Shown one piece after another: positions 1 through 6,625 of a DNA stretch of 7,484 nucleotides. Positions within the stretch are counted from its first letter, which is position 1. The number at the start of each line of letters is the position of its first letter. Source of the stretch: Clostridiales bacterium (GTDB taxonomy: Bacteria > Bacillota > Clostridia > Oscillospirales > Butyricicoccaceae). The notes under the pieces are model-generated. The model ran no database searches. It was not told the DNA's origin and saw only the letters and a list, made by a program, of their open reading frames with translations. The DNA lies in assembly GCA_004555915.1 (NCBI GenBank), contig SFJM01000064.1:1-7484 (forward strand), written 5' to 3'. The position numbers were made by a program, and so were the translations under genes.

Positions 1-63
1 ATTTATTCTTGTAGCCTGCCGCTGATACCGTCTGGATTGGCTTTTCCTTTCTTTTTGTTCCCT

Positions 64-222
64 TTAATTAGCCATGAACTGCTTCATGCCCTGGCTCTTC
101 GCGCCGGGGTTATCGGAGCCGTAACCTTCCATGAGGTTCATAGCACCCCACACGCCCAGACCGGCACCCAATGCCACAACCAGAGTCTTCAGAACGTCCA
201 CTGCGCTGTTAAAGAATTCCAT
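64..222 (-). CDS. Maff2-family small membrane protein of mobile elements
   Basis: This 52-aa peptide has one hydrophobic helix at about residues 8-30 (VDVLKTLVVALGAGLGVWGA), followed by a short polar glycine-rich tail (EGYGSDNPGAKSQGMKQF). Length, composition and tail match the Maff2 family, short membrane proteins that sit between the VirD4-like coupling ATPase and the mating-pore genes in Clostridia ICEs. The family's role is unknown; a part in the transfer channel is inferred from position. I chose the ATG at 222 because AAAGGAG lies 8 nt upstream. The open frame extends upstream to 333, but that extension has no such site and does not look like protein. A 137-bp gap separates it from the coupling-protein stop, so it may have its own transcript or be reached by read-through. 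Confidence 0.88.
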   Translation of the reverse strand: MEFFNSAVDVLKTLVVALGAGLGVWGAMNLMEGYGSDNPGAKSQGMKQFMAN

Positions 223-279
223 AGAAAAATCTCCTTTGTTTTGAAAAAGTGACCCTGCACACACCTGAAATCCGTTTGC

Positions 280-299
280 AAAAAGCCGAAAACCACGGC
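280..299 (-). terminator. Weak terminator-like hairpin between coupling ATPase and Maff2 genes
   Basis: On the minus strand GCCG and CGGC flank a 7-nt loop, followed directly by five T residues. Alternative pairings exist, such as AGCC/GGCT or GAAAA/TTTTC ending at the same T run. The stem is short, so this could be a partial terminator that lowers transcription into the Maff2 gene, or it could be chance. Confidence 0.25.
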
Positions 300-359
300 G
301 AAGGCTGATTTTCCGGTGTACCTGTTGGGTCAATGGGTAAAAAATAACCGCTCGTCTTA

Positions 360-2126
360 TCAGGCGGGCGGGAGTGAATCAGCATCCACCATGATGAAGG
401 TATCATCCGGGTGGATTTTTTCTTTTCGGTTCAAGAACTTCTCAATATCGAGGGCGTTCTTGGGGTCATAATCGGAGGTGTACTTGTAGTTCGGGTGCTG
501 GGTCAGGTCGTATTTGTCCGAAAGGAAAGGTCTGACACCACGCAGCTGCAGGATGCACTTGCCGCCATCCAGCACAGCTATTTCATCCCGGCTCATGAGC
601 TCGTGGCCGAGTTTTTGGTAGTTGGTGCCATAAGATGGTGAGTTCCCTCTGGTGTCGGAATTGTTGTAGCTGTCGATTGTTTCTTTTCCTAGTGCTTCAG
701 ACAACTCTTTCAGGGTGGTGGGTTCGCTGCCGCCGAGGAAGATCTGCGAATCCATATTGCCGACAATGGTGTCGGCGTTGTCCTTGTAGATGGCTTTCAG
801 CTGGCTGCGGGTCTGCAAAACCAGACACGCCGAGATCTCACGGCTGCGGATGGTAGCCACCAGTTTTTCCAGCTGTGGAATCTGACCGATGTTAGCACAC
901 TCATCAATGAGGCACCGCACATGGATGGGCAGCTTACCGCCGTACACATCATCGGCTTTGTCGCACAGCAAGTTGAAAAGCTGGGTGTAGATCATGGAGA
1001 TCAGAAAGTTAAAGGTGCTGTCCGTATCGCTCATGATAAGGAACAGCGCCGTTTTCCGGTCACCCAGCTTGTCCAGTTCCAGCTCATCGTACATGGTGGC
1101 ATCCCGGACTTCCTGAATATCGAAGGGTGCGAGCCGGGCACCGCAGGAAATAAGGATAGACTTAGCCGTTTTGCCGGCAGCTAGCTTGTAAAGTTTGTAC
1201 TGCCGCACGGCAAAGGATTTTGGTTTTTTCTTACCCAGATCCTCAAACAACAGGTCTACCGGATTCTGATAAGTTTCATCGTCCTCAGAAACCTGCATAG
1301 TATTCAACATTTCCAACAGTGTTGCGAAGTTTTGCTCCTCAACCGGGGCTTCGTAGTGGAGGTACGCGATCAGTGAAACCAGAAAAAGCCGTTCAGCCTT
1401 GTCCCAGAAAGGGTCGCCGCCTTGACCCTCACCTTTGGTGTTGGTCATCAGTGCGGTGACGAGCTTCAGAATGTCCTTTTCACTGTGGATGTACGCCATG
1501 GGGTTATAGCGCATACTCTTGGAAAAGTTGATGGTGTTGAAAATCTTTAGCTTGTAGCCCTTTTGTAACAGGGCATTGCCGCACTCGACCACGATACTGC
1601 CTTTCGGATCGGTGACCACATAGGAACTGTGACATTGTAAAAGGTTGGGCTTGAGCCAAAACCGGGTCTTGCCGCTGCCGGAGCCGCCGACTACCAGCAC
1701 GTTTTTGTTCCGAGCATTCTTCGGATTAGGCGGGCGGTTGGACATCATCAGCCGTTCTGTTTTGGTCAGGATGATATTGGCCTCAAACTTCGGAGCCATA
1801 AACGGCTCGATATCTTTGGGTCCGCCCCACCGGGCAGAACCATACTCCATACCGTGGCGGTACTTCTTGGCGTTTTTGCCTTTCAGGTAGACTGCTAGCC
1901 GCATTCCAGCGCCGCAGCACAGACCAATGAACAAGTCAAATGGGTGCAGGCTGGGCAGCGGATTTGAAAATGCAGCCGGGAGCGTATCCATCAGCGATAC
2001 GATTTTATCGCCCAGTTCCTTGCCCACGGCCAGCCGCCATGCCTCGCCCAGATTGGTTGCCAGCAAGCCAATTACCACATAGGGCAGATAGAGCGCCAGC
2101 AGCTTGGAAAACTTCTTTTTGCTCAT
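360..2126 (-). CDS. VirD4/TraG-like type IV coupling ATPase
   Basis: This 588-aa protein is the type IV coupling protein, the inner-membrane ATPase that brings the relaxase-DNA complex to the conjugation channel. Two N-terminal membrane segments lie at about residues 9-28 and 61-82. The P-loop GGSGSGKT is at 147-154, followed by VVTDPKG at about 170-176. The Walker B motif CLIDECANIG is at about 405-414 with the acidic pair D408-E409. RSREISACLVLQTRSQL (about 427-443) and GNMDSQIFLGG (about 456-466) follow, both typical of VirD4/TraG proteins. The length is usual for the Clostridia ICE branch. The ATG at 2126 overlaps the TGA of the upstream PcfB gene as ATGA, with GGAGGAG about 9 nt upstream, so translation of the two is coupled. 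All catalytic motifs are intact. Family assignment is firm; the cognate relaxase is outside the window. Confidence 0.96.
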   Translation of the reverse strand: MSKKKFSKLLALYLPYVVIGLLATNLGEAWRLAVGKELGDKIVSLMDTLPAAFSNPLPSLHPFDLFIGLCCGAGMRLAVYLKGKNAKKYRHGMEYGSARWGGPKDIEPFMAPKFEANIILTKTERLMMSNRPPNPKNARNKNVLVVGGSGSGKTRFWLKPNLLQCHSSYVVTDPKGSIVVECGNALLQKGYKLKIFNTINFSKSMRYNPMAYIHSEKDILKLVTALMTNTKGEGQGGDPFWDKAERLFLVSLIAYLHYEAPVEEQNFATLLEMLNTMQVSEDDETYQNPVDLLFEDLGKKKPKSFAVRQYKLYKLAAGKTAKSILISCGARLAPFDIQEVRDATMYDELELDKLGDRKTALFLIMSDTDSTFNFLISMIYTQLFNLLCDKADDVYGGKLPIHVRCLIDECANIGQIPQLEKLVATIRSREISACLVLQTRSQLKAIYKDNADTIVGNMDSQIFLGGSEPTTLKELSEALGKETIDSYNNSDTRGNSPSYGTNYQKLGHELMSRDEIAVLDGGKCILQLRGVRPFLSDKYDLTQHPNYKYTSDYDPKNALDIEKFLNRKEKIHPDDTFIMVDADSLPPA

Positions 2127-2581
2127 AGGCCACGCTCCTCCTGCTTGTGCCGCACTTTGTCCGGCAGATTTGCGATAGTCTGTGCCAGATCGTGCAGCTT
2201 TGCCAGCACGGAAGGACGCTTGGTTTTATCCAGCACCGATGCCGAATATTCCTTGAACGCTGCGCTCAAGGCATCCGTGTCCTGTGCCTTGAAGTAGACC
2301 AGATACCGGGGCGGCTTGCAGGACAGGTCTTTCTGGATGGCATAGTCGATATGATACCGCTTAGCATAGCGGTCAAAGTCCTTGATGCCGGTTTTCTGAA
2401 TCTCCACATTGGTCACGCCACGGTTCTGTCGCACTAGCCGCTTCATGGACTGCTTGCCCTGCGAAGCGTGCTTGTCGTACTGCCGCAGCAGAAACTGCAT
2501 CCCACGCAGCAGGGTGCGAGCAGACAGTTTTGTGGTCGAGATGGCAAAGTTGACCGTCTTATGCTCGATTTCTTCCTGCAT
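2123..2581 (-). CDS. pcfB: PcfB-family conjugation protein (DUF3801-like)
   Basis: This 152-aa basic, helical protein begins MQEEIEHKTVNFAISTTKLS and contains TLLRGMQFLLRQYDKH and a GKQSMKRLVRQNRG segment (about residues 40-55), as in PcfB-like (DUF3801) proteins. In enterococcal pCF10-type systems PcfB is encoded beside the coupling protein PcfC. Here the gene directly precedes the VirD4-like ATPase and shares an ATGA overlap with it, the same arrangement. A role in linking substrate to the coupling ATPase is inferred from that context. I chose the ATG at 2581 because AGGAGGTGG sits about 7 nt upstream. A GTG nine bases earlier (2590) lies inside that ribosome binding site and is unlikely to be used. 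The lysine/arginine-rich C-terminus (PDKVRHKQEERGL) may contact DNA or the membrane. Confidence 0.85.
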   Translation of the reverse strand: MQEEIEHKTVNFAISTTKLSARTLLRGMQFLLRQYDKHASQGKQSMKRLVRQNRGVTNVEIQKTGIKDFDRYAKRYHIDYAIQKDLSCKPPRYLVYFKAQDTDALSAAFKEYSASVLDKTKRPSVLAKLHDLAQTIANLPDKVRHKQEERGL

Positions 2582-2610
2582 CGTTACCACCTCCTGTGCA
2601 GAAAATCGTC

Positions 2611-3060
2611 TTAGCGGTCATGTTCCACCGGGGGCTTGCTCACAGCCTTTTCTGCATCACTCCGAATCGATTCATCCGGCACCAGAATGACCATCAGGCG
2701 ACGCCCCAGAGGGAGAAAGGCTTCGGGTTGATGAAATTCTTCTTCGTACTTCTGCGCCAACTCCGGGGAGAGCGATACAAAGTCCTCCTCTCCCAGCCCC
2801 ACCACCAGAAAGGTTCCGGCAATGACATCGTACATCAGCCCGTCCTCGTCCCACAGGGCACGGTTCAGGGGCAGACCCGTGAGCTTTGCGTCATCGTTAT
2901 AGACGATGGCGACCGGGTCATCAGCAAAGGGGTAGCTTGCGCCGATGGAGCCACCCACAGCCTGCTGCAAGGCTTTCAGGTCGTTATCGATCTCGACCTG
3001 CTGCGGATACTGCCCCGGTGCAATTTTCAGCACCGACAGAGTGTTCTCGTTCTGTTCCAT
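2611..3060 (-). CDS. DUF3846 domain protein
   Basis: This 149-aa acidic, soluble protein matches the DUF3846 pattern: an N-terminal KIAPGQYPQQVEI strand, GGSIGASYPF and VAIVYNDDAKLTGLPLNRAL (about residues 35-70), then DVIAGTFLVVGL (about 78-89). DUF3846 proteins are common in ICEs, phages and plasmids of Clostridia. Their function is not established, and I see no catalytic motif. The ATG at 3060 is chosen for AAGGAGG about 7 nt upstream; the frame stays open to 3102, but that extension lies over the preceding gene and lacks a site. The start lies 77 nt inside the 3' end of the upstream 66-aa gene, and the stop is 29 nt before pcfB, so the genes are probably co-transcribed. The C-terminal 35 residues are charged and less typical. 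Confidence 0.8.
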   Translation of the reverse strand: MEQNENTLSVLKIAPGQYPQQVEIDNDLKALQQAVGGSIGASYPFADDPVAIVYNDDAKLTGLPLNRALWDEDGLMYDVIAGTFLVVGLGEEDFVSLSPELAQKYEEEFHQPEAFLPLGRRLMVILVPDESIRSDAEKAVSKPPVEHDR

Positions 3061-3184
3061 TATCATCCTCCTTGAATTTGATAGTGATCTCCTGCCCGGC
3101 ACGGGCAGCGTTCAGCAGCGCTGCCACGAAGAAGCCAAAAATAGCACCGGCTTCAAAAATGACAAACGAATAAATTAAATTCAT
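2984..3184 (-). CDS. Small single-pass membrane protein, function unknown
   Basis: This 66-aa frame starts MNLIYSFVIFEAGAIFGFFV and has one strong transmembrane helix at about residues 3-25, ending in ALLNAARAGQE, then a charged tail. The small G-rich helix followed by AAxAG resembles the short DUF3789-type membrane proteins found in mobile elements, but I cannot confirm that. The ATG at 3184 has AGGAGG about 7 nt upstream, which supports translation from there rather than from the frame's open extension to 3247. The last 25 residues are read from DNA that also encodes the start of the DUF3846 protein in another frame, so this tail may be incidental and poorly conserved. Its function is unknown. 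Confidence 0.65.
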   Translation of the reverse strand: MNLIYSFVIFEAGAIFGFFVAALLNAARAGQEITIKFKEDDNGTEREHSVGAENCTGAVSAAGRDR

Positions 3185-3225
3185 AGCGAACCTCCTACAT
3201 TGACTGAACTGTGAGAAGAATCCTC

Positions 3226-3465
3226 TCAGGGAGGACGGGGAGCGCAAGACGCGGTGACGGTATGCTTAATGGAAACATTGGCACGAGTGTGCGGTGCGGC
3301 ATCGGTAGAAAAATAGTCGTACAGAGCATCCCGCAGAGAATGGAAGCAACGAGCATGGTAGTCGTGCAGACGGAGAACCAAAATCTTCAAAACATCAACG
3401 GCAGAGCAATAATAGTCCTCCGTGACTTCTGCGAAACTCTCATAGCAGGTCATTTCAGTATCCAT
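3226..3465 (-). CDS. Hypothetical 79-aa protein
   Basis: I do not recognise this protein. It starts MDTEMTCYESFAEVTEDYYC and continues with a helical SAVDVLKILVLRLHDYHARC segment (about residues 21-40) and FHSLRDALYDYF (41-52). The rest is a less ordered basic tail with TASCAPRPP at the end. It has four cysteines (7, 20, 40, 74), without a clear metal-binding spacing, and several histidines. The ATG at 3465 is chosen over an in-frame TTG at 3483 because GAGAGGTG lies just upstream of it. The ATG sits 11 nt beyond the stop of the 156-aa gene, so the two are probably co-transcribed. A role in the element's maintenance or transfer is only implied by position. Confidence 0.6.
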   Translation of the reverse strand: MDTEMTCYESFAEVTEDYYCSAVDVLKILVLRLHDYHARCFHSLRDALYDYFSTDAAPHTRANVSIKHTVTASCAPRPP

Positions 3466-3475
3466 GCTGCACCTC

Positions 3476-3946
3476 TCAGTCAATGCAGATGCAGACCATC
3501 TTCTCGCGGCCAGCCATAAGAGGGACGCTGTTCTCGGCCAGATAGCACTGGATCAGATACAGGTCACTGGTGGTAAGGGCAACAAAGCTGCCATTGGTGT
3601 CGTAGCGGACAAAGACAACAGCACCGGACAGATACCGCTTGCCAGCCAGCGTGATGACCTGACGAGGGTCGTAACAGAGAGCCAGCGGCACATCTTCGCT
3701 GATGTTGTAGCAGGAATCTGCTTCATCGAAGCAAGGCAGGTAACTGCGAACGTTCGCCAGCGGGGTGATGGTCAGTTCGATCTCCGGGGCAATCACGGCG
3801 GCGTAAACTTCATCATCGCCGAGCTGCCGCTCCAGCACATCGCTCATCTTGTTGAAGAAGTCGGTCACAGCATTGTCCATGTGGCTGATTTGCTGGCTCA
3901 TACTGTCGATGGTCTTTGCGGTCTTGAAATCAATGGTAGTGTTCAT
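3476..3946 (-). CDS. Hypothetical 156-aa protein downstream of parB
   Basis: I do not recognise a named family. The N-terminus (about residues 1-45) is a predicted amphipathic helix (KTIDSMSQQISHMDNAVTDF then FNKMSDVLERQL). The rest alternates hydrophobic and polar residues as in a beta-rich domain: VYAAVIAPEIELTITPLANV, VPLALCYDPRQVITLAGKRY, LSGAVVFVRYD, SDLYLIQCYLAEN. No signal peptide, membrane segment or catalytic motif is visible. The ATG at 3946 has AGGAG about 10 nt upstream. It is the first gene after the parB terminator, so it either depends on read-through or has a promoter inside the short gap or the 3' end of parB. The opposite-strand frame of 272 codons here is a shadow: it crosses the parB boundary and has no family likeness. 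Confidence 0.72.
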   Translation of the reverse strand: MNTTIDFKTAKTIDSMSQQISHMDNAVTDFFNKMSDVLERQLGDDEVYAAVIAPEIELTITPLANVRSYLPCFDEADSCYNISEDVPLALCYDPRQVITLAGKRYLSGAVVFVRYDTNGSFVALTTSDLYLIQCYLAENSVPLMAGREKMVCICID

Positions 3947-3969
3947 AGTGCTTTTTCTCCTAATTTTTG

Positions 3970-3996
3970 CAAAAAAGAAAGACCCGGTTGGGTCTT
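3970..3996 (-). terminator. Rho-independent terminator after parB
   Basis: On the minus strand AAGACCC and GGGTCTT form a perfect 7-bp stem around a 4-nt AACC loop, followed by TCTTTTTT. It lies 17 nt past the parB stop, in the 66-bp gap before the 156-aa gene. It probably separates the repA-parA-parB unit from the transfer-side genes, at least partly. No such T run follows the stem on the plus strand. Confidence 0.8.
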
Positions 3997-4012
3997 ACAT
4001 TCAAAATGTGTG

Positions 4013-4939
4013 TTAGCGTTCATTCTGCCGCTGCTGTTTGCGTTGCCACTGATCCAGCAGCTTGATGATAGTGTCCTCCATCTGTTTGGGGGTGTAGTTG
4101 CGGGGAAAGTATTTCCGCAGGGTATCGTTTTTGATGACTACCTTGTCCAGCTCGTCCTTTTTCTCTTCTCCCATGACCGCAAAGGCAACGTCATACGAGA
4201 AGTGCCCTTCCTGCGCCAGCTTTTTAAGCCGCTGCGCTTGGGAAAGGGACGGTGCATTCTGGGTGTCGTTCATGGCTTCTAAAAAATCCCGCTGTTGGCT
4301 TTCGTCCAGATAGGACAACTCCACAGCGGGATTAAAGGCAATTTTCTTTTCGTCTACCATGTCCAGCAGTTCCGGAATAAGGTTGGTCAGGCGGATAAAA
4401 CGCTGGATTTGGTTGCGGCTCTCACCTGAATCCTGTGCCACTTTTTCATCCGCTCGCAACTTCGTCCCAAATTGGGACGAAGTTAAATCTGACCTAGCAC
4501 CTTGATTTTTTAGGGCTTCCAGCTTCATTTTGTAGGCGAAAGCCCTTTCACTGGGCAAGATGTTCTCACGTTGGAGATTGCTGTCCACCATGAGCAAAAC
4601 TGCGGCATCATCATCCATCTGACGGACGATAACAGGCAGGGTTTCCAGCCCGGCAAGCTGTGCAGCGTGCTGACGGCGGTGCCCGGAGATGATCTCGTAG
4701 CCACCTTCCGGGCGCGGACGGGCAATCAGCGGAGATAGTACGCCGTACTGTTCTACGCTTTCCACCGTGCGCTGCATGGACTCGTCATCCAAAACCTTAA
4801 AGGGGTGGTTCTTGAAGGGGAACAGTTCTCCGATGGGAATCTGCTGCACCTGTTCCCGCTGCTGCTCCTGCCGGGATTCTTCGGTGGAGAAGATGTCATC
4901 TGCCCCTTTCAGCGACACGTTTAAGCTGTTTTTCGGCAT
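4013..4939 (-). CDS. parB: ParB/Spo0J-family partition protein
   Basis: This 308-aa protein is the DNA-binding partner of ParA in segregation of the element. The ParB/sulfiredoxin-like N-terminal domain begins at about residue 31 (VQQIPIGELFPFKNHPF). It carries the nucleotide-binding box ISGHRR at 84-89 and the conserved NLQREN at 121-126, where ParB proteins bind CTP. A helix-turn-helix-type segment follows at about 163-185 (DEKVAQDSGESRNQIQRFIR). The C-terminal half is a helical dimerisation-type region ending in a glutamine/arginine-rich tail. The ATG at 4939 has GGAGGTGAT about 5 nt upstream and lies 44 nt inside the end of parA, so expression is coupled. The coding DNA for residues 152-160 forms a perfect 27-bp palindrome, listed separately. 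Family assignment is firm; the centromere site is not proven. Confidence 0.95.
   Translation of the reverse strand: MPKNSLNVSLKGADDIFSTEESRQEQQREQVQQIPIGELFPFKNHPFKVLDDESMQRTVESVEQYGVLSPLIARPRPEGGYEIISGHRRQHAAQLAGLETLPVIVRQMDDDAAVLLMVDSNLQRENILPSERAFAYKMKLEALKNQGARSDLTSSQFGTKLRADEKVAQDSGESRNQIQRFIRLTNLIPELLDMVDEKKIAFNPAVELSYLDESQQRDFLEAMNDTQNAPSLSQAQRLKKLAQEGHFSYDVAFAVMGEEKKDELDKVVIKNDTLRKYFPRNYTPKQMEDTIIKLLDQWQRKQQRQNER
4458..4484. repeat. Perfect 13-bp-arm palindrome inside parB (candidate parS/operator)
   Basis: AACTTCGTCCCAA at 4458-4470 and its exact reverse complement TTGGGACGAAGTT at 4472-4484 flank a single central base. The palindrome lies in the parB codons for residues 152-160 (LTSSQFGTK), just before the helix-turn-helix. 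ParB proteins bind palindromic parS sites, and such sites can lie within or near par genes, so this is a candidate centromere or autoregulatory operator. An RNA hairpin with translational effects is the alternative. Confidence 0.55.
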
Positions 4940-5732
4940 TCGCCATCACCTCCCCAGTCAGAGATTTGTAGGCTTCTGCCACCTTGCCTTTGGGGTCGTG
5001 CTGAAAAATGCTTTTGCCCACTGCACTGATCTCCGCAGCACGGACAGATCTAGGAATGGTCTGGTCGAACACCTTGATCTTGCTGCCGTAGGCACCCCGA
5101 ATCAAATTGTCGATTTGTTGCCCGTAGTTGGTGCGGTTGTCCGTCATGGTCAGAAGAATGCCCTCGATTTTCAGTTTCGGGTTGATCTGCCGCCGGACTT
5201 TTTGGACGGTCTGCAAAAGCTGTTCCAAGCCCTTCGCAGACAGGTACTGTGCCTGCACGGGAATTAGGGTGGTATCTGCCGCTGCCAGTGCATTGACGGT
5301 CAGCATCCCAAGGGAAGGGGTACAATCCAGCAGAATGAAATCGTAGTCGTGCTTTGCGCCTTCCAGCACCTGTTTCAGCATCTTTTCCCGGTTCATGCAG
5401 TTGACAAGGGAAACTTCCAGCCCTGCCAGTTCAATGTTTGCCGGAATCAGGTCAACGCCCTCTGCATGGTGCAGGATGCCTTCACCGGGCGGAATGCTCT
5501 GATCGTTCATGGCTTTTGCCATCAGGGTGGAAAGGGTAGTGGGCAGTTCATCGGGCTGTTGCCAGCCCATGCTGATGGTCAAGCTGCCCTGCGGGTCAGC
5601 GTCCACCAACAGGACTTTTTTGCCCTCCATCGCCAGCCCGATGCCCAGATTTTCACAGGTCGTGGTCTTGCCGGTGCCGCCTTTCTGGTTGACGATGGCA
5701 ATCGTAGTTGCTTTCTTTGAAATTTTTATCAC
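4896..5732 (-). CDS. parA: ParA/Soj-family partition ATPase
   Basis: This 278-aa protein is the Walker-type ATPase that drives partition of the element with ParB. The deviant Walker A motif KGGTGKTT is at residues 17-24 with the signature lysine K17. The A' motif LLVDADPQGSLT is at 41-52, and Walker B DFILLDCTPSLG is at 131-142. There is no N-terminal helix-turn-helix, so it belongs to the short, Soj-like class rather than the long P1-type ParA that represses its own promoter. The start is the GTG at 5732, whose last bases overlap the repA stop as GTGA. The upstream sequence is only a G run, so translation probably depends on coupling to repA. The 3' end overlaps parB by 44 nt. All catalytic residues are intact. 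Confidence 0.95.
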   Translation of the reverse strand: MIKISKKATTIAIVNQKGGTGKTTTCENLGIGLAMEGKKVLLVDADPQGSLTISMGWQQPDELPTTLSTLMAKAMNDQSIPPGEGILHHAEGVDLIPANIELAGLEVSLVNCMNREKMLKQVLEGAKHDYDFILLDCTPSLGMLTVNALAAADTTLIPVQAQYLSAKGLEQLLQTVQKVRRQINPKLKIEGILLTMTDNRTNYGQQIDNLIRGAYGSKIKVFDQTIPRSVRAAEISAVGKSIFQHDPKGKVAEAYKSLTGEVMANAEKQLKRVAERGR

Positions 5733-6625
5733 CCCCGCATCGCTAAGTCGTGATTAGTTTGGTTCTGGTAGGAAAGCTGCATCGTGGTGGGTGCGTTGTA
5801 CAGAGAAGCGAGCAGGTATTGCTTCATGTTTCGGATCGGGCTGCTGTTCTCTGCAAGGCACTTCAGCACAAAGCGAATATGGTCGGCGTTCAGCTTCATA
5901 AACCGGCTGCGCACCACCTCGGCGGGCTTATCGTCCCCGGCAATGTGCAGCAGCTTGCGATTAGTGGCACAGGTGTCCACCAGCAAATCTACGATCTGAT
6001 AGATGGTATCCTCATCGTCCGGGCAGAGCCGGAGCAGAAGGTCTACCTCCAAAGACTGAGAAAAATATTCTTCCAGTTGGGCGCGTTTGCTCATCCAGTC
6101 GTTTTCATCGGAATAGATAGGATCAGTATCGCTTACCTCTGTATTATTTCTCTCAGTCTTATTACATCGTAGTTTGGCCGGATCTTGAAGCGTATTCTGG
6201 ACGGTTCCAGAATCGTCATTATCACGATTCAAGTAGGGCGTTTTTGACGATTCTGACGAAAAATTCTTTACATAGATGAGATCGGGCTTACCCAGCCCCC
6301 TCCGTTTGCGTTCAATCAGGCTGTACTCTTCCAGTTCTCGCAGCAGCTTGGTGGCCTTTTTATCGGCACAGCCCAGTGAATCCTGCACCTCCTGCACAGT
6401 ATAGATGATGAACACCCGCCCAGCTTTGTCCAACCAACCATTCCGGGCTGAAAGGCTCATGCGGTCCAGCAGGATACCGTACAGGGTTTTGGCATCTGTG
6501 GAAAGCGGTTGGAAGCGGCTATCCTGAAACAACAGCTTGGGAATCCGGTAGAAGGAGAACAGCTCGCTGGACTGCCCATAGAAGTAATCAAGGTCTGTGG
6601 TTCTTGTCGGCTTTTTTTCGGGCAT
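5729..6625 (-). CDS. repA: Replication initiator RepA (RepA_N with DUF6017-like C-terminus)
   Basis: This 298-aa protein is a RepA_N-family initiator, which binds the element's origin and starts replication of the circular form. The N-terminal winged-helix RepA_N domain spans about residues 17-120 (FSFYRIPKLLF, LSTDAKTLYGILLDRMSLS, GRVFIIYTVQEVQDSLGC, ATKLLRELEEYSLIERKRRG). A polar linker follows at about 121-175. The helical C-terminal domain (about 180-285, ADHIRFVLKCLAENSSPIRN) resembles DUF6017, common in Clostridia ICE initiators. I chose the ATG at 6625 because the family begins near DLDYFYGQ. The frame is open to 6760, but that stretch lies over the preceding gene and reads as non-family sequence. 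The ribosome binding site is weak (TGGGAT), and the start lies 38 nt inside the upstream 84-aa gene, which suggests coupling. The linker DNA carries an inverted-repeat cluster, listed separately. Confidence 0.93.
   Translation of the reverse strand: MPEKKPTRTTDLDYFYGQSSELFSFYRIPKLLFQDSRFQPLSTDAKTLYGILLDRMSLSARNGWLDKAGRVFIIYTVQEVQDSLGCADKKATKLLRELEEYSLIERKRRGLGKPDLIYVKNFSSESSKTPYLNRDNDDSGTVQNTLQDPAKLRCNKTERNNTEVSDTDPIYSDENDWMSKRAQLEEYFSQSLEVDLLLRLCPDDEDTIYQIVDLLVDTCATNRKLLHIAGDDKPAEVVRSRFMKLNADHIRFVLKCLAENSSPIRNMKQYLLASLYNAPTTMQLSYQNQTNHDLAMRG
6194..6254. repeat. Inverted-repeat cluster in the repA linker (candidate replication origin)
   Basis: ATTCTGGA (6194-6201) and TCCAGAAT (6206-6213) form an 8-bp dyad. 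AGAATCGTCA (6209-6218) is exactly inverted as TGACGATTCT (6245-6254), and a near copy TCACGATTCA lies at 6222-6231. The cluster falls in the codons for the poorly ordered linker, about residues 124-144. RepA_N plasmids are known to carry their origin inside the rep gene, with repeats in this region, so this is a candidate oriV. No replication data support it here. Confidence 0.5.

Noticed and set aside
1..63. Start of the next transfer gene
   Set aside because: On the minus strand there is an A/G-rich stretch downstream of the Maff2 stop, but no start codon with a convincing ribosome binding site before the window ends.
338..367. Possible terminator at the coupling-protein stop
   Set aside because: There is only a 4-bp CCGC/GCGG stem with a 12-nt loop before TTATTTTTT, too weak to list as a feature.
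2596..3075. 159-codon plus-strand open frame
   Set aside because: It is the antisense shadow of the DUF3846 gene, whose minus-strand start has a near-ideal ribosome binding site.
3464..4282. 272-codon plus-strand open frame
   Set aside because: It is antisense to the 156-aa gene and the 3' half of parB, crosses the terminator between them, and has no family likeness. The minus-strand genes have better starts and motifs.
4767..5720. Long plus-strand frames opposite parA and parB
   Set aside because: They mirror highly conserved ParA and ParB motifs on the minus strand and show no protein family of their own.
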